Shown here: positions 25,566-36,542 of the stretch, in pieces
How positions within the stretch are numbered: position 1 is the stretch's first letter
Layout of the letters: every line of letters starts with the position of its first letter
From: Bacillus solimangrovi
Lineage (GTDB): Bacteria > Bacillota > Bacilli > Bacillales > Bacillaceae_N
Assembly: GCF_001742425.1 (NCBI RefSeq)
Contig: NZ_MJEH01000005.1
Location: 38,839 to 102,838, forward strand
Length of the DNA stretch: 64,000 nt
Direction: 5' to 3'
Made by a program: the position numbers and the translations under genes
The notes under the pieces: model-generated
What the model saw: only the letters and a program-made list of their open reading frames with translations
Database searches by the model: none
Told to the model about the DNA's origin: nothing

Positions 25566-26528
25566 ATGGACACTTTGCATGATGTAACGTTACCGTCTGA
25601 TGTGATTAAATTTTTAGAATATTTGCAAGCACGTGGACGTAGACCTTCGACTATCAAACGTTATCGTTACGACTTAGAAGATTTTTTTCGTTATTATAAA
25701 GAAAATAACAACAATTCCAATAACTGGAAAGAACTAACACAAGCAGATTACGAACTATTTTTCCAATATTTATTTACTGAGCGCAACTACTCTCTTTCTA
25801 CAATGAAACGGATTCACACTGTGTTAAAGCGCTTAAATCTTTTTTATAATTTAACTGATACACCACCAGAAATGAATCTTAACCTCGAAAAGAAAACTCT
25901 TCAAAAGGCAGACTTTATTTCTGAACAAGAACAGGAACAATTAATGAAAACCCTTCAATCTACATCAGGGCTAACGGATAATCAATTACGCTCACGTCAT
26001 TTATTAATCGATCGAAACATCATGATCGTTCGATTATTATTGACTTATGGCCTTACATTACAAGAGCTAGTTTCATTAAGAATGAAGCACCTTCACTTTG
26101 AACAAAACTCACTCGATATACAATCAGAATCAAGCTTATCCAGAACAATTGAATTGATGGAAGATGATAAACAACTTCTTTATCGTTATATTAAAACGAT
26201 CCCAGAACCTGTTCGTCCTCGTTACCATAGTTCCGACCCACTGTTCGTGTCTTTTGATTTCCAAAGAGGTACATATCGGTGGGTATATGAAAAGAATGCA
26301 CCAAAACGATTAACAGAAATAGCCATACAGAAAATGATTCGTGAAGAGATAGCTCGTTCAGAACTTAGAAAAGGTATATGTGCTCAACATATGCGAAACA
26401 CCTGTATTTTGGATCAAATCAAAAATGATAAATCTACGGAGGCAATTCAACAATATTTCGGCTTTAAAACACCTCTATCCTTGAAACGATTTTATAAATA
26501 TGTAGAGGATCATTTGTCTGTCAACTGA
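25566..26528 (+). CDS. Xer-like tyrosine recombinase with eroded active site
   Basis: A 320-aa protein with the two-domain layout of XerC/D: an N-terminal SAM-like DNA-binding domain (LPSDVIKFLEYLQARGRRPS, LTQADYELFFQYLFTERNYS) and a C-terminal catalytic-like domain. The first catalytic Arg, normally in GLRISEL, is replaced (YGLTLQELVSL); the HxLRHT box reads QHMRNT; the GH before the last helix is GF. The terminal Tyr is kept (KRFYKYVED). Good codon content and a strong ribosome site argue it is expressed. Likely a DNA-binding, poorly or non-catalytic relative. It lies in the core hfq-spoVK interval. Confidence 0.8.
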   Translation: MDTLHDVTLPSDVIKFLEYLQARGRRPSTIKRYRYDLEDFFRYYKENNNNSNNWKELTQADYELFFQYLFTERNYSLSTMKRIHTVLKRLNLFYNLTDTPPEMNLNLEKKTLQKADFISEQEQEQLMKTLQSTSGLTDNQLRSRHLLIDRNIMIVRLLLTYGLTLQELVSLRMKHLHFEQNSLDIQSESSLSRTIELMEDDKQLLYRYIKTIPEPVRPRYHSSDPLFVSFDFQRGTYRWVYEKNAPKRLTEIAIQKMIREEIARSELRKGICAQHMRNTCILDQIKNDKSTEAIQQYFGFKTPLSLKRFYKYVEDHLSVN

Positions 26529-26545
26529 ATCTTAAAACACATAAA

Positions 26546-26584
26546 AAAACCAGCCATTATTCAATTAGAATAAAAGCTGGTTTT
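26546..26584. terminator. bidirectional terminator between recombinase gene and hfq
   Basis: Stem AACCAGC/GCTGGTT with a long loop; T runs on both strands (TTTTTAAATTT and TTTTTTTATG). Confidence 0.85.
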
Positions 26585-26629
26585 TAAATTTCTTTGAAAT
26601 TGAAACAACAAAAAAGGACATGGACCTAA

Positions 26630-26854
26630 TTATTCGAACTCAATTTGCACGTTACGTTGTGGTGCAAATGTGGAAATTGCATGTTTATAGATCATTTGCT
26701 GCTTTCCTTCTGTTTCAAATAATACCGTAAAGTTATCAAAACCTTTTACCGTCCCCCTAAGCTGGAACCCATTCAATAAGTATACAGTAACAAATGTGTT
26801 ATCTTTGCGGAGCTGATTCAAAAACTGGTCTTGAATATTGACGGATTGTTTCAT
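26630..26854 (-). CDS. hfq: RNA chaperone Hfq
   Basis: A 74-aa Sm-fold hexameric RNA-binding protein. Sm1 is seen in [21 protein letters not shown] and [20 protein letters not shown], with the YKHAIST Sm2 motif. The protein has the short C-terminus usual in bacilli. AGAGGAGG precedes the ATG. It follows miaA by 47 bases on the same strand, the common arrangement miaA-hfq, and ends at the bidirectional terminator. Confidence 0.98.
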   Translation of the reverse strand: MKQSVNIQDQFLNQLRKDNTFVTVYLLNGFQLRGTVKGFDNFTVLFETEGKQQMIYKHAISTFAPQRNVQIEFE

Positions 26855-26901
26855 CGTTTACAGTCCTCCTCTATATCTCTTTCTCCTTAAACATTCTACT
26901 T

Positions 26902-27831
26902 TTAACTTAGCTTTCCTGCAATGTAATGTAAAATTTCTTCAAGCTTTTGCTCAAAAGGGTCTTCAGTCAAATCAAACCACGTAATATCCATCTTATTACG
27001 AAACCACGTAAACTGCCGCTTCGCATAACGCCTTGAATTTTGCTTTAATTGACTGATTGCGTCTTCCTTTGAACATTGACCTTCTATGAATGAGATTACT
27101 TCCTTATAACCAATTGCTTGACCAGCTTGAGTACCTTTAAGACCTACTTCATAAAGACCCTTCACTTCATCAAACAGTCCTTTATCAATCATCTCATCCA
27201 CTCGTTTATTAATACGATCGTATAACTTGTCTCGTTCTGTTGTTAAACCTATGATCGTATCCTGATAACAAGGTTCCAATGACTGTTGTTCCTGATATTC
27301 ATGCATAGTCATTCCTGTTACATGAAAAACTTCTAACGCACGAATGACACGCCTTACGTTATTCGGATGAATGTTACTAGCTGATTTTATATCTACTTGT
27401 TGCAACTTTTCATGTAACGCTTCATTTCCGTAGAGTTTTGCAAATTCCTCTAGTTCTAAACGAAAATCTTCGTCACTCGAAGCATCTGAAAATTGATAAT
27501 CATACAGGACAGATTGAATATAAAGTCCCGTTCCCCCTGCAAGAATCGGTAAACGCCCTTTTGCATTAATGTCAGAAATAAGGCGTCTAACTGTTTGTTG
27601 AAATTCTGCTACAGAGAATGTTTCATTAAAATTCTTAATATCGATCATATGATGTGTAATACCTTGCATTTCTTCAGTTGTAACTTTAGCAGTACCGATA
27701 TTCATATCTCGATAAATTTGCATTGAGTCACCACTAATTACTTCTCCATCCAACCTTTTCGCAAGCTCAACACTAAGCTTTGTTTTCCCAACTGCCGTTG
27801 GACCTACGATTGCAATCACTTTTTCTCTCAT
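26902..27831 (-). CDS. miaA: tRNA dimethylallyltransferase
   Basis: A 309-aa enzyme that transfers a dimethylallyl group to A37 of tRNAs reading UNN codons; MiaB, also in this window, then methylthiolates that base. The P-loop GPTAVGKTKLS is at residue 10, followed by SGDSMQIYRDMNIGTAK, LAGGTGLYIQSVLYD and the C-terminal RYAKRQFTWFR. The ATG at 27831 is preferred over an ATG nine codons upstream because GTGAGG lies six bases before it. Confidence 0.97.
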   Translation of the reverse strand: MREKVIAIVGPTAVGKTKLSVELAKRLDGEVISGDSMQIYRDMNIGTAKVTTEEMQGITHHMIDIKNFNETFSVAEFQQTVRRLISDINAKGRLPILAGGTGLYIQSVLYDYQFSDASSDEDFRLELEEFAKLYGNEALHEKLQQVDIKSASNIHPNNVRRVIRALEVFHVTGMTMHEYQEQQSLEPCYQDTIIGLTTERDKLYDRINKRVDEMIDKGLFDEVKGLYEVGLKGTQAGQAIGYKEVISFIEGQCSKEDAISQLKQNSRRYAKRQFTWFRNKMDITWFDLTEDPFEQKLEEILHYIAGKLS

Positions 27832-28133
27832 TCTATACCTCACCCTATAAGTGTTCAAGTCGACCGTGTCTTTCTATATTATGTATTTATCTTAGTAATA
27901 CAGCGTCTTGCAAAAGCAATTTCAATCCATTCTATCTCTTCCAACTTCATACTGTTTAACGTAAATCCTCTAAAGTCTTCACTTCAAAATATAGGACATC
28001 TACTAAGATAGAAGTAACAAATTAAATGTTGCATGTTTTTAATGATACTTATTCCTACCCTATTTTATCCAAGATTTGATAATTACAAACGTGAAAACAT
28101 ACTTTATCTATAGTTCTTTGATGTAAATGATAA

Positions 28134-28165
28134 AACCACAAAAGTTCCTGCACCTTTTGTGGTTT
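28134..28165 (-). terminator. mutSL terminator
   Basis: Stem AACCACAAAAG/CTTTTGTGGTT directly after the mutL stop on the minus strand. The 300 bases between here and miaA show nothing else. Confidence 0.8.
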
Positions 28166-28171
28166 GTCACT

Positions 28172-30046
28172 TTACATTACTCGTTTGAACATCTTCTCCA
28201 TTTCATATGTCGAGAATTGAATGATAATTGGTCTGCCATGTGGACAGGTGAATGGATCGGTTGTTTTGCGTAACGTTTCTAACAATTCAAAGATTTCATC
28301 GTTTCGCAGGTGATGATTTGCCTTGATCGATTGTTTACAGGACATCATGATCGCTGCTTCTTCTCGTACTTTTTTTATGTCTACTTTTTTATATTGAATC
28401 ACTTGTTCAATCAGTTCCTCAATAATCTCTTGTTCAAAACCTCTTGGAAACCATTGTGGATGTGAACGTACGATATAACTTTGCGGACCAAATGACTCAA
28501 GGAAGATTCCCACTTCTCTTAACACTTCATGTCTAGAATCAATTAGAAGTGATTCTTTTTGCGTAAATTCCAATGTTATCGGAACGAGTAATTCTTGTAC
28601 TTCAGAAGCTACTTCGCCTACTTTTTCACGAAAATATTCATACTTAACTCTCTCTTGAGCAGCATGTTGGTCAATGATATATAAGCCATTCTCATTTTGT
28701 GCCAAAATATACGTACCGTGCATTTGACCAATTGGATACAGTGGGGGCACCCTTGATGAAGCATTAGAGATCGGAATCTCCTGTTCGTTTTGAGTCAGTT
28801 CCTCAGTAGGTAACTCATCAAGCGTATCTAGGTCATGTTTAACAGCAGTTTCTCTAATCATATCGTGTTCACTGGTTGCTTGTACACGTTTCACTGGAGA
28901 TTGAACAAATTCTTGGTGTTGTTCACTCCTTTGAATATGCTGTTCACCCTGTTTTACTTCCTCACTAACTGGTTGTGACAATTTATGCTCTAATGTGAAT
29001 ACTTGCTGTTCGGAGTACGGTTTAGGTTCTTTCTGTTTTTTCTCCATCTTCGGAATCAATGTTTCTTTTCTCAAATCCTGTTTAATACCTTCAGTAATCA
29101 TTTCCATCAGTTCTTTTTCTTTGCTTAAACGGACTTCTAGCTTAGCTGGATGTACATTCACATCGACTAATAATGGATCCATCTCAATGTGAAGCAAAAC
29201 AATCGGATACCGTCCAATCGGGAGTAACGTATGGTAACCTTCTTGCACGGCTTTTAGTAAGGCGTAGTTTTTAATAAATCGCCCATTTATGATCATCGAC
29301 ATATAGTTACGGGATGCTCGTGTAATTTCAGGTTTCACAATGTAACCACGGATTGTAAAATCCAGCGAGCTCCAATGCACTTCCTTCATTTGTTTCGCTG
29401 TTTTTGTACCGTAGATCGCAGCTAACACTTGTAATCGATCACCGTTACCATTTGTATATAATAGTTTCTTACCGTGGTGTGATAGACGAAACGAAATATT
29501 TGGATGAGCAAGAGCCATCCGATTCACAACATCGGTTATATTCCCTAATTCCGTATGAACGGTTTTCATATATTTTAGACGAGCTGGTGTATTATAGAAT
29601 AGATTTTCTACTGTAATTTCTGTACCTTTTCGACTATCTGAACGATTTTGTTTTTCAATCGTTCCACCACAAATCCGCAAAAATGTACCTGCCTGATTTC
29701 CAGTACTCGTTTTCAACTCTAATTCAGATACAGATGCAATACTCGGTAATGCCTCTCCACGAAATCCAAGTGTAGAAATTCGAAATAGATCACTTTCATT
29801 TTTAATTTTACTCGTGGCATGTCGTTCAAATGCTAAGCGGGCATCTTCTTCATCCATGCCATCTCCGTTATCGACAATACGGATTTTTACAAGTCCTGCT
29901 TCTTCCACTTCTATAGATATTCGAGTACTATTTGCATCAATAGCATTTTCTAATAATTCCTTAACAACTGAAGCAGGTCGTTCTACTACTTCACCCGCAG
30001 CAATTTGGTTCGATAGCTGTGCATTTAACTGTTGAATTTTCCCCAT
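28172..30046 (-). CDS. mutL: DNA mismatch repair protein MutL
   Basis: 624 aa. The N-terminal GHKL ATPase has ENAIDAN, DNGDGM and [13 protein letters not shown]; residues about 210-330 form the transducer domain. A variable acidic linker of about 100 residues (330-440) leads to the C-terminal dimerisation domain, which carries [14 protein letters not shown], the DQHAx2Ex4E metal site of the MutL endonuclease found in organisms without MutH. It follows mutS by 26 bases and they form one operon. Confidence 0.98.
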   Translation of the reverse strand: MGKIQQLNAQLSNQIAAGEVVERPASVVKELLENAIDANSTRISIEVEEAGLVKIRIVDNGDGMDEEDARLAFERHATSKIKNESDLFRISTLGFRGEALPSIASVSELELKTSTGNQAGTFLRICGGTIEKQNRSDSRKGTEITVENLFYNTPARLKYMKTVHTELGNITDVVNRMALAHPNISFRLSHHGKKLLYTNGNGDRLQVLAAIYGTKTAKQMKEVHWSSLDFTIRGYIVKPEITRASRNYMSMIINGRFIKNYALLKAVQEGYHTLLPIGRYPIVLLHIEMDPLLVDVNVHPAKLEVRLSKEKELMEMITEGIKQDLRKETLIPKMEKKQKEPKPYSEQQVFTLEHKLSQPVSEEVKQGEQHIQRSEQHQEFVQSPVKRVQATSEHDMIRETAVKHDLDTLDELPTEELTQNEQEIPISNASSRVPPLYPIGQMHGTYILAQNENGLYIIDQHAAQERVKYEYFREKVGEVASEVQELLVPITLEFTQKESLLIDSRHEVLREVGIFLESFGPQSYIVRSHPQWFPRGFEQEIIEELIEQVIQYKKVDIKKVREEAAIMMSCKQSIKANHHLRNDEIFELLETLRKTTDPFTCPHGRPIIIQFSTYEMEKMFKRVM

Positions 30047-30072
30047 CTATCTCACCTCTTAATGAATTTTAT

Positions 30073-32682
30073 TCAGTTATTTTTCAACTTCTTTTGGAGC
30101 TTGTACAATTCGTTCATTGCATCAATTGGTGTCATTTCTAATAGATCTAACTGTAATAGTGCTTCAACTACGTTATTTTCTTGTTTAGATGATTTCAATT
30201 CTTTTTCCTTCACTTTATTCTCAGCAACAAAAAATGAAAGTTGCTTATCTTCAGATGGTTCCATCGTATCAATTGTACTAACTTCCTCGGAGTTAACTTG
30301 CTGATTTTGTGATTCTAAGTCCGCTAAAATCATCTTAGCACGTTCAATTAATGGAGCTGGCAATTCGGCAAGTTCTGCAACATGTATTCCATAACTTCTG
30401 TCTGCTGCTCCCTCCTGTACTTTATGAAGAAAGACAACTCGTCCATTTTCTTCAACAGCACGAACATGGACATTTTGTAAATGACTTAACATTTGTTCTA
30501 ATTCGGTTAGCTCATGATAATGAGTAGAAAAGAGCGTCTTTGCACCGATTTCATTATGAATATATTCGATAATTGCTTGAGCTAATGCCATACCATCATA
30601 CGTAGATGTTCCTCTACCGATTTCATCTAGTAATATTAAGCTATCTTGTGTCGCTTTTGTGAGTGCATTTTTTGCTTCAAGCATTTCAACCATGAATGTA
30701 CTCTGCCCAGCGACGAGATCATCCGCTGCACCAATTCTTGTAAACACTTGATCAAATATTGGCAATACAGCTTTCTCAGCAGGAACGAAACAACCGATTT
30801 GTGCAAGTATAGCAGTCAAAGCGACTTGACGCATATACGTACTTTTCCCCGACATATTTGGGCCTGTTATTAATAGAATCTCACGCCCTTGTTCTAGCAA
30901 ACAACCATTTGCAACATACTCATTATCATGCATAACTTTTTCTACAACAGGATGACGTCCTGAATGAATTTCTACTTTACGCTCTTTCGAAAACTCTGGG
31001 CGAACATATCCATACTCATCACTAATTGTCGCAAAGCATTGTAATACATCCATCTCACTTACAAATTTAGCTAAAGCTTGAAGGCTCGGAATAAACTGCT
31101 TTACTTGCTCACGTAACTCTAAGAAGATCTCATACTCGAGTTCTACACTCTTCTCCTCTGCTTCAAGAATGAGCGATTCCTTCTCCTTCAACTCGGGTGT
31201 AATATATCGTTCAGCATTTGATAATGTCTGCTTACGTTCATAACGATCATCATCAAGCAGGTGTAAATTGGCCTTTGTTACCTCGATAAAATAACCAAAA
31301 ATCTTGTTATATCCTATTTTTAATGAGCGAATACCTGTTTGTTCGCGTTCTTTTTTTTCAAGTGCTGCAATCCATTCCTTACCGTTTCGTGAAGCATCAC
31401 GATAGCGATCAAGTGCTTCATGGAAGCCATCCTTAATGATCCCTCCCTCTTTCACTGAGAGTGGTGGATGTTCATGTATACCTTCATCAAGCATTTCTCG
31501 AAGCTCAGAACATGGATCAATCTCGCTTACCAATTTAGTAGTATATGAATGGTCTAACTTAGAAACTAACTCAAGAATGTCAGGAATTTGTTCTAATGAC
31601 TTTTTTAACTGAATAAGATCTCGTGCGTTCACATTCCCAAATGCAACACGCCCAGCTAACCTTTCAAGATCATAGACCTCTTTCAATCGCTCTCTTAAAC
31701 CTTCACGCTCAAAAAATTGTTCAAGAAGTGTTGAAACAATACTTAATCGTTCATTAATTGACTGTTCCTTTAATAAAGGCCTCTCAATCCACTGACGTAG
31801 CATTCTTCCTCCCATTGCAGTTATCGTCTTATCTAATAACCACAATAAAGAGCCTTTCTTCCCTTTCGTACGAATCGTTTCAACAAGTTCTAAATTTCGC
31901 TTTGAATGTAAATCTAGCTTCATGTATTGATTAATTTGGTAATATTCTACTGGTTGTAGGTGTCCAAGAGAACGCTTTTGCGTTCGTAGTAAGTAATTAA
32001 AAAGTCTTCCTGAAGTTTTCCTTAACTTATTCTGTTCTAATCCTTCAACGAGATTTTCTAACCCCTCAGGAGTATTTACTCGTTCCTCATGGGAAATCGT
32101 AACAGGAATTCGTTCTTTAATCAGCTTCTCAACATGCTGTTCAATATCATCACGTAAGATTACTTCTCGTGCAGATAATCCGTACAGTTCGCCAATCACG
32201 TCGATCCAATCACCTTGAAGCAATGTCACCTTACTTTCACCAGTTGTTAAATCAGAATAGATAACACCAAATGTCCCATCCTCAAAATCAGTGACAGAAG
32301 CAATGAAGTTGTTATCCTTCTCATCTAATACTTTACCATCCATCACAGTACCAGGTGTGATCAGCTGAACGACTTCTCGTTTTACAACTCCCTTTGCTTG
32401 TTTTGGGTTTTCAGTTTGCTCACATATCGCAACTTTAAATCCTTTTTCGATGAGTTGTTGAATATAGTTTTGTGCAGAATGATGTGGAACGCCACACATT
32501 GGAATTCGCTCTGTTCCTCCACCATCACGACTTGTTAACGTTATTTCAAGTTCTTGAGATGCCTTTAATGCATCCTCAAAAAACATTTCATAAAAATCTC
32601 CTAAACGAAAAAATAAAAAGGCATCCGTGTAGTCAGCCTTTATTCGTAAATATTGTTCAATCATTGGCGTATACTTTGCCAT
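30073..32682 (-). CDS. mutS: DNA mismatch recognition protein MutS
   Basis: 869 aa. The mismatch-reading domain has [11 protein letters not shown] with the Phe and Glu that insert at mispairs. The ATPase near residues 590-760 shows [14 protein letters not shown] (Walker A), [16 protein letters not shown] (Walker B) and the [11 protein letters not shown] switch. The extreme C-terminus ([17 protein letters not shown]) is the clamp or oligomerisation tail. TTGGAGG precedes the ATG. Confidence 0.99.
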   Translation of the reverse strand: MAKYTPMIEQYLRIKADYTDAFLFFRLGDFYEMFFEDALKASQELEITLTSRDGGGTERIPMCGVPHHSAQNYIQQLIEKGFKVAICEQTENPKQAKGVVKREVVQLITPGTVMDGKVLDEKDNNFIASVTDFEDGTFGVIYSDLTTGESKVTLLQGDWIDVIGELYGLSAREVILRDDIEQHVEKLIKERIPVTISHEERVNTPEGLENLVEGLEQNKLRKTSGRLFNYLLRTQKRSLGHLQPVEYYQINQYMKLDLHSKRNLELVETIRTKGKKGSLLWLLDKTITAMGGRMLRQWIERPLLKEQSINERLSIVSTLLEQFFEREGLRERLKEVYDLERLAGRVAFGNVNARDLIQLKKSLEQIPDILELVSKLDHSYTTKLVSEIDPCSELREMLDEGIHEHPPLSVKEGGIIKDGFHEALDRYRDASRNGKEWIAALEKKEREQTGIRSLKIGYNKIFGYFIEVTKANLHLLDDDRYERKQTLSNAERYITPELKEKESLILEAEEKSVELEYEIFLELREQVKQFIPSLQALAKFVSEMDVLQCFATISDEYGYVRPEFSKERKVEIHSGRHPVVEKVMHDNEYVANGCLLEQGREILLITGPNMSGKSTYMRQVALTAILAQIGCFVPAEKAVLPIFDQVFTRIGAADDLVAGQSTFMVEMLEAKNALTKATQDSLILLDEIGRGTSTYDGMALAQAIIEYIHNEIGAKTLFSTHYHELTELEQMLSHLQNVHVRAVEENGRVVFLHKVQEGAADRSYGIHVAELAELPAPLIERAKMILADLESQNQQVNSEEVSTIDTMEPSEDKQLSFFVAENKVKEKELKSSKQENNVVEALLQLDLLEMTPIDAMNELYKLQKKLKNN

Positions 32683-32786
32683 TGCTGTTCCTCCAAGTTC
32701 AATATTCTCCGCTTGTTATTATAACACATTCTTTTTAACGTAAGAGTTGATTCAACCAAGTAGGTCCATTCAATCACATAGAAAAT

Positions 32787-32813
32787 ACGCTTCTTCACTG
32801 TTAGAAGAAGCGT
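32787..32813 (-). terminator. cotE terminator
   Basis: Perfect 10-bp stem ACGCTTCTTC/GAAGAAGCGT with T runs on both sides, directly after cotE and before mutS. Confidence 0.85.
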
Positions 32814-32825
32814 ACTTTTTTAATT

Positions 32826-33383
32826 TTATTCATCTGAATTACCTTCCAAAAACTCTGTATCAATCTCATCTAATTCCGCATCACTGATGTCTTCTACTTC
32901 CTCTTCAGCTTCATAAGCATATGGAAAAACTTTGATTCCTACCTTAGTTTCTCCAATTACTTCTGCAAGAAATTCACGTTCTACCTGTACGATCACCTTA
33001 CCACCGTTTGGTGAAATCGTTGCTTCTAAGCAATTTGGTTGCTGTAATACACGCACAATCACTTCTAAATCGTCAACAATACAATTTTCATCCTTGGATG
33101 ATAACGGTACAATATCTTTGTAAGAAACCGTTTCTGTCACAACTTCTGTTTTAGTATTTCCGCTGTAAGAATACCATACATTAATGTCATAAGTACCTTC
33201 AACTTCTACAACGTCACCTTGTTTCTTAGCATCATATTGATGGTTGATAATCCAACAGCCAAGAATACTAGATGGGTTGTGAGAAGGTGTAATCGTATTC
33301 GTTGCCTGTGTGAATTTTTTTCCCTTCCCACAAACAGCCTTTGATATTATCTCTCTTAAATAACTATCCCTTTCGACTGACAT
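32826..33383 (-). CDS. cotE: outer spore coat morphogenetic protein CotE
   Basis: 185 aa, the usual size. CotE forms a shell around the forespore on which the outer coat assembles. Recognisable segments are [20 protein letters not shown] near the N-terminus, [26 protein letters not shown] and the very acidic C-terminus ([20 protein letters not shown]), needed for interaction with coat partners. A ribosome site AGGAGGT precedes the ATG and a mother-cell type promoter lies upstream. Confidence 0.96.
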   Translation of the reverse strand: MSVERDSYLREIISKAVCGKGKKFTQATNTITPSHNPSSILGCWIINHQYDAKKQGDVVEVEGTYDINVWYSYSGNTKTEVVTETVSYKDIVPLSSKDENCIVDDLEVIVRVLQQPNCLEATISPNGGKVIVQVEREFLAEVIGETKVGIKVFPYAYEAEEEVEDISDAELDEIDTEFLEGNSDE

Positions 33384-33417
33384 AAGAGCAATACCTCCTC
33401 ATTCAATGGTTCATAGT

Positions 33418-33426
33418 TATCCTATG
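33418..33426 (-). promoter_or_regulatory. mother-cell sigma (SigK/SigE-like) -10 of cotE
   Basis: On the minus strand CATAGGATA fits CATANNNTA. The dinucleotide AC lies 17 bases upstream (AC-N17-CATA), as expected for SigK. A start of transcription about 28 bases before the ATG fits well. cotE of B. subtilis is known to use SigE and SigK. Confidence 0.5.
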
Positions 33427-33861
33427 CAGGACATTAGCCCAATGTTACTTTTTTTGCTAATAAGAGTCACATTTTTTATTAGCCTTTTATAACGTTAGTG
33501 AACATCATTATATGAGTTACAACATGATGAAACATTACGATACAACAACCTACATACAAACGTAATCAATATAGAACATTGGTATACTTTCCTTCTCAGT
33601 CTATGTCCTGTCATGAAAAATCAGAACTATAAAGTGAAACTTCTACGAAAGTCGTTTAAGACATTCTTTTTAAAAGTACTGAATACTTACAATAACTTCA
33701 TTTCTATAGATCATTAACAAGTTTTAAATAGCAACCTACTATAATTAATCAAATATTAATCATATTAAAATACGGTACATGAAATTTTAACGAATTTCTT
33801 ATCGATAGTGATAGGAAAAGCAAAATTTAACTTCCGAATACTTTCAAGTACAATAACTACT
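33427..33861. other. intergenic region upstream of cotE and the VOC gene
   Basis: About 430 bp, AT-rich, between two diverging genes. Apart from the cotE promoter no further structured element or small gene could be supported. Confidence 0.6.
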
Positions 33862-33875
33862 GGGGAGGAATGAAA

Positions 33876-34247
33876 ATGATCACTTTTAAACGTATTGACC
33901 ATGTTCAGTTATGTATTCCATTGGGTAAGGAAGAAGAGGCGCGAAATTTTTATTGTGGCATTCTTGGGATGAAAGAGATAGAAAAACCTGATTCACTGAA
34001 ATCAAATGGAGGGTTTTGGTTAGAAGCTGGCGACATTCAATTGCATATCGGTACAGAATCAATCAACGAGAATAAAGGAAAAAGGCATCCAGCCTTTGAG
34101 GTACAGGATATAGCTGCTGCTAGAAAACATTTAGAAACCGCCAAAGTCAAAATCAATGAAGAAAAAATCATTCCTGGAATACAACGTTTTTCTTTCTACG
34201 ATCCATTTGGTAATCGAATAGAGTTGTTAGAAAAAGTTGAGGGTTAA
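33876..34247 (+). CDS. VOC (glyoxalase/dioxygenase-like) family protein
   Basis: 123 aa, one vicinal-oxygen-chelate domain with two beta-alpha-beta repeats: FKRIDHVQLCIPLGKEEEAR then FYCGILGMKEIEKP, and RHPAFEVQDIAAARKHLETA then FYDPFGNRIELLE. Potential metal ligands are His in DHVQ, His in LHIG and Glu in IELLE. Substrate is unknown. The ATG at 33876 is seven bases after GGGGAGG; an earlier ATG at 33870 is too close. It is alone on the plus strand and converges on ymcA at a shared terminator. Confidence 0.85.
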   Translation: MITFKRIDHVQLCIPLGKEEEARNFYCGILGMKEIEKPDSLKSNGGFWLEAGDIQLHIGTESINENKGKRHPAFEVQDIAAARKHLETAKVKINEEKIIPGIQRFSFYDPFGNRIELLEKVEG

Positions 34248-34298
34248 TGATAGATAGAATCACGTTGTTTCGTTAATACATTCTTATTGGTAAGCAGA

Positions 34299-34326
34299 AA
34301 GGACCGACATGTATCTGTCGGTCCTT
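34299..34326. terminator. bidirectional terminator between VOC gene and ymcA
   Basis: Perfect 11-bp stem AAGGACCGACA/TGTCGGTCCTT with a 6-base loop. Confidence 0.85.
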
Positions 34327-34332
34327 CTATTA

Positions 34333-34767
34333 TTAATGCTCTTCACCACAGCTAGAACCAGCACTCACTTTTGATCCAGTTTCGCCTTTTAGGACATCTC
34401 CACCTGTTGATTTAATAATTTCATCTGTTACGGTATTCGATATCGTTGATGAAATAAGTTGAAGTAAATCATTTACTTCAAGCTGTGATTGCTTGAAATC
34501 TTCAACAATTGGAATCTCATCCAATTGTTTAGTTAATTCTTCTATTTTTTCTTCAGCTTGTTTTAAAGCTTCTGCTTTACCATATGCTTGGAAGTTAACA
34601 GCCTGCTTTTGATAAGCTTTAATTGCCTTCATTAAATGTTGAACTTTTTCATTTTTATTAATTTGTTCTTCAGCTCGTTTGAAAAAATCAACTTCTTCTG
34701 TCTCAGATACCATTTTTGCTAATGCTTTTGCTTCTGCGATAATATCAGTTTTCGTATACTTCCCCAT
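34333..34767 (-). CDS. ymcA: YmcA/RicA regulatory protein
   Basis: 144 aa, all-helical (YlbF/YmcA family). In B. subtilis it forms the RicA-RicF-RicT complex that supports RNase Y-dependent mRNA maturation, sporulation, competence and biofilm formation; RNase Y (rny) is also in this window. Family features are the coiled helix EEVDFFKRAEEQINKNEKVQ and a C-terminal tail with Cys (GSSCGEEH). The ATG directly abuts the miaB stop, with its ribosome site inside miaB, so translation is coupled. Confidence 0.93.
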   Translation of the reverse strand: MGKYTKTDIIAEAKALAKMVSETEEVDFFKRAEEQINKNEKVQHLMKAIKAYQKQAVNFQAYGKAEALKQAEEKIEELTKQLDEIPIVEDFKQSQLEVNDLLQLISSTISNTVTDEIIKSTGGDVLKGETGSKVSAGSSCGEEH

Positions 34768-36321
34768 TTAGTTCACCTCTGCTACTTCTTCAATCATTTC
34801 TCCATCAAGAGACCATGTCTTTGCCTTATTAATTTTCACTTTAACAATTTTACCAATTGCAGACTTAGGACCTTTAAAGTTTACAAGCTTACTTTTTTCC
34901 GTATATCCTGCAAGTACTTCTGAATTATTTTTACTCTCTCCTTCAACAAGTACAGTTACTTCTTGACCGATATAATTTTTCATCGTCTCTGCTGCCTGCT
35001 CATTCACTAGTTGATTCAATCGTTGCAAGCGTTCTTTCTTAACTCGCATTGGAATATTATCTTGCATTTTTGCTGCTGGAGTACCATCTCGTGGTGAATA
35101 GATAAATGTATAGGCACTTTCAAATCCAACTTCACGTACTAATGATAACGTTTCTTCAAATTGTTCATCTGTTTCATTAGGGAAACCTACGATAATATCC
35201 GTTGTAAGTGTTACATTGGGAATGGCTTCTTTAATTTTCCGAACTAGCTCTAAATAAGATTCTCTCGAATACTTACGCGCCATTAACTTCAAAATTTCTG
35301 AGCTACCTGATTGAACTGGAAGATGAATATGATCGACAAGATTTCCACCTTTAGCAAGTACTTCAATTAGACGATCATCAAAATCTCGTGGATGACTTGT
35401 TGTAAAACGTATTCTTGGAATATCGATTTTTCGAATCTCATCCATCAATTCACCTAAACCATATTTCATGTCTTCGAAGTCTTTTCCATACGCATTTACG
35501 TTTTGCCCAAGTAATGTAATTTCTTGATACCCTTGTGCAGCTAGTTGACGCACCTCCTGAATAATATCTTCAGGGCGACGACTACGCTCTTTTCCTCGTG
35601 TATAAGGAACGATACAATACGTACAGAATTTATCGCATCCGTACATAATATTTACCCAAGCCTTAATGTTACCTTGTCGAACTTTAGGAAGGTTTTCAAT
35701 TACATCCCCTTCTTTCGACCATACTTCTACAACTCTCTCTTTCGAGAACATTGCTTCACGAATAATTTGAGGTAAACGGTGAATATTATGTGTACCAAAG
35801 ATCATATCGACAAATGGGTGCTTTTGATTGATTCGATTGACAACTGATTCCTCTTGTGACATACAACCACATACACCTAAGAGAACATCAGGATTTTTTT
35901 GCTTTAGCGGCTTTAAGTGACCAATTTCTCCAAACACTTTATTTTCCGCATTTTCACGAATTGCACACGTATTTAACAGAATTACATCTGCATCATCTGT
36001 TGTTGTTGTAGGCTCAAAACCAAGTTGCATGAAAATCCCAGCCATTACTTCAGTATCATGCTCATTCATTTGACAGCCGTACGTTCGAATATAAAATTTC
36101 TTGTCTTTCCCAACCCCAATCATATCTTCTGGAATTTCAAAATCGCGGTGAACTTTAATTTCTTCTTTCCCACGTTTTTTGGCATCTTTTAAAGAAGGGG
36201 CTACATATGTCGTTTCAAAAAACTTCGCAAAGTCTTCACTCGTTTTTTCCTTGAGGGATTTTTTGTCCCCTGGATTAGATTGCTTAATTTTAGTTGTTTC
36301 TTTTCGTTGTTGCTCGTTCAT
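34768..36321 (-). CDS. miaB: tRNA-2-methylthio-N6-dimethylallyladenosine synthase
   Basis: 517 aa radical-SAM enzyme that methylthiolates i6A37 made by MiaA. The UPF0004 domain has [25 protein letters not shown] and [10 protein letters not shown], giving three Cys for the auxiliary cluster. The radical-SAM motif is [21 protein letters not shown] (CxxxCxxC). The C-terminal TRAM domain begins near residue 445. A 65-residue N-terminal extension is typical of Bacillus. AAAGGAG precedes the ATG. Operon with ymcA. Confidence 0.97.
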   Translation of the reverse strand: MNEQQRKETTKIKQSNPGDKKSLKEKTSEDFAKFFETTYVAPSLKDAKKRGKEEIKVHRDFEIPEDMIGVGKDKKFYIRTYGCQMNEHDTEVMAGIFMQLGFEPTTTTDDADVILLNTCAIRENAENKVFGEIGHLKPLKQKNPDVLLGVCGCMSQEESVVNRINQKHPFVDMIFGTHNIHRLPQIIREAMFSKERVVEVWSKEGDVIENLPKVRQGNIKAWVNIMYGCDKFCTYCIVPYTRGKERSRRPEDIIQEVRQLAAQGYQEITLLGQNVNAYGKDFEDMKYGLGELMDEIRKIDIPRIRFTTSHPRDFDDRLIEVLAKGGNLVDHIHLPVQSGSSEILKLMARKYSRESYLELVRKIKEAIPNVTLTTDIIVGFPNETDEQFEETLSLVREVGFESAYTFIYSPRDGTPAAKMQDNIPMRVKKERLQRLNQLVNEQAAETMKNYIGQEVTVLVEGESKNNSEVLAGYTEKSKLVNFKGPKSAIGKIVKVKINKAKTWSLDGEMIEEVAEVN

Positions 36322-36423
36322 AAAAATTAACTCCTTTCGATCATCAGTACAACATTAAAAATTATAAATGGTAGATCTAATTGGTGCAAGCATTGCCTTC
36401 ATAAGCGACTAAAGAAAGATGTG

Positions 36424-36462
36424 AAAACACCTGACCATCTATACGTGATGATCAGGTGTTTT
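36424..36462 (-). terminator. korAB terminator
   Basis: Perfect 11-bp stem AAAACACCTGA/TCAGGTGTTTT with a long loop; T tract on both sides. Confidence 0.8.
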
Positions 36463-36542
36463 TTAAGCGAGAACGATGTACAAATTATGATATGATTACC
36501 ATTTCAATGAATGGAAAGTTGCAACAGTCTCACTTTTAATAT

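Noticed and set aside
25394..25657. 87-codon minus-strand frame between spoVK and the recombinase gene
   Set aside because: Antisense to the start of the recombinase gene and to its promoter region; composition is typical of non-coding AT-rich DNA.
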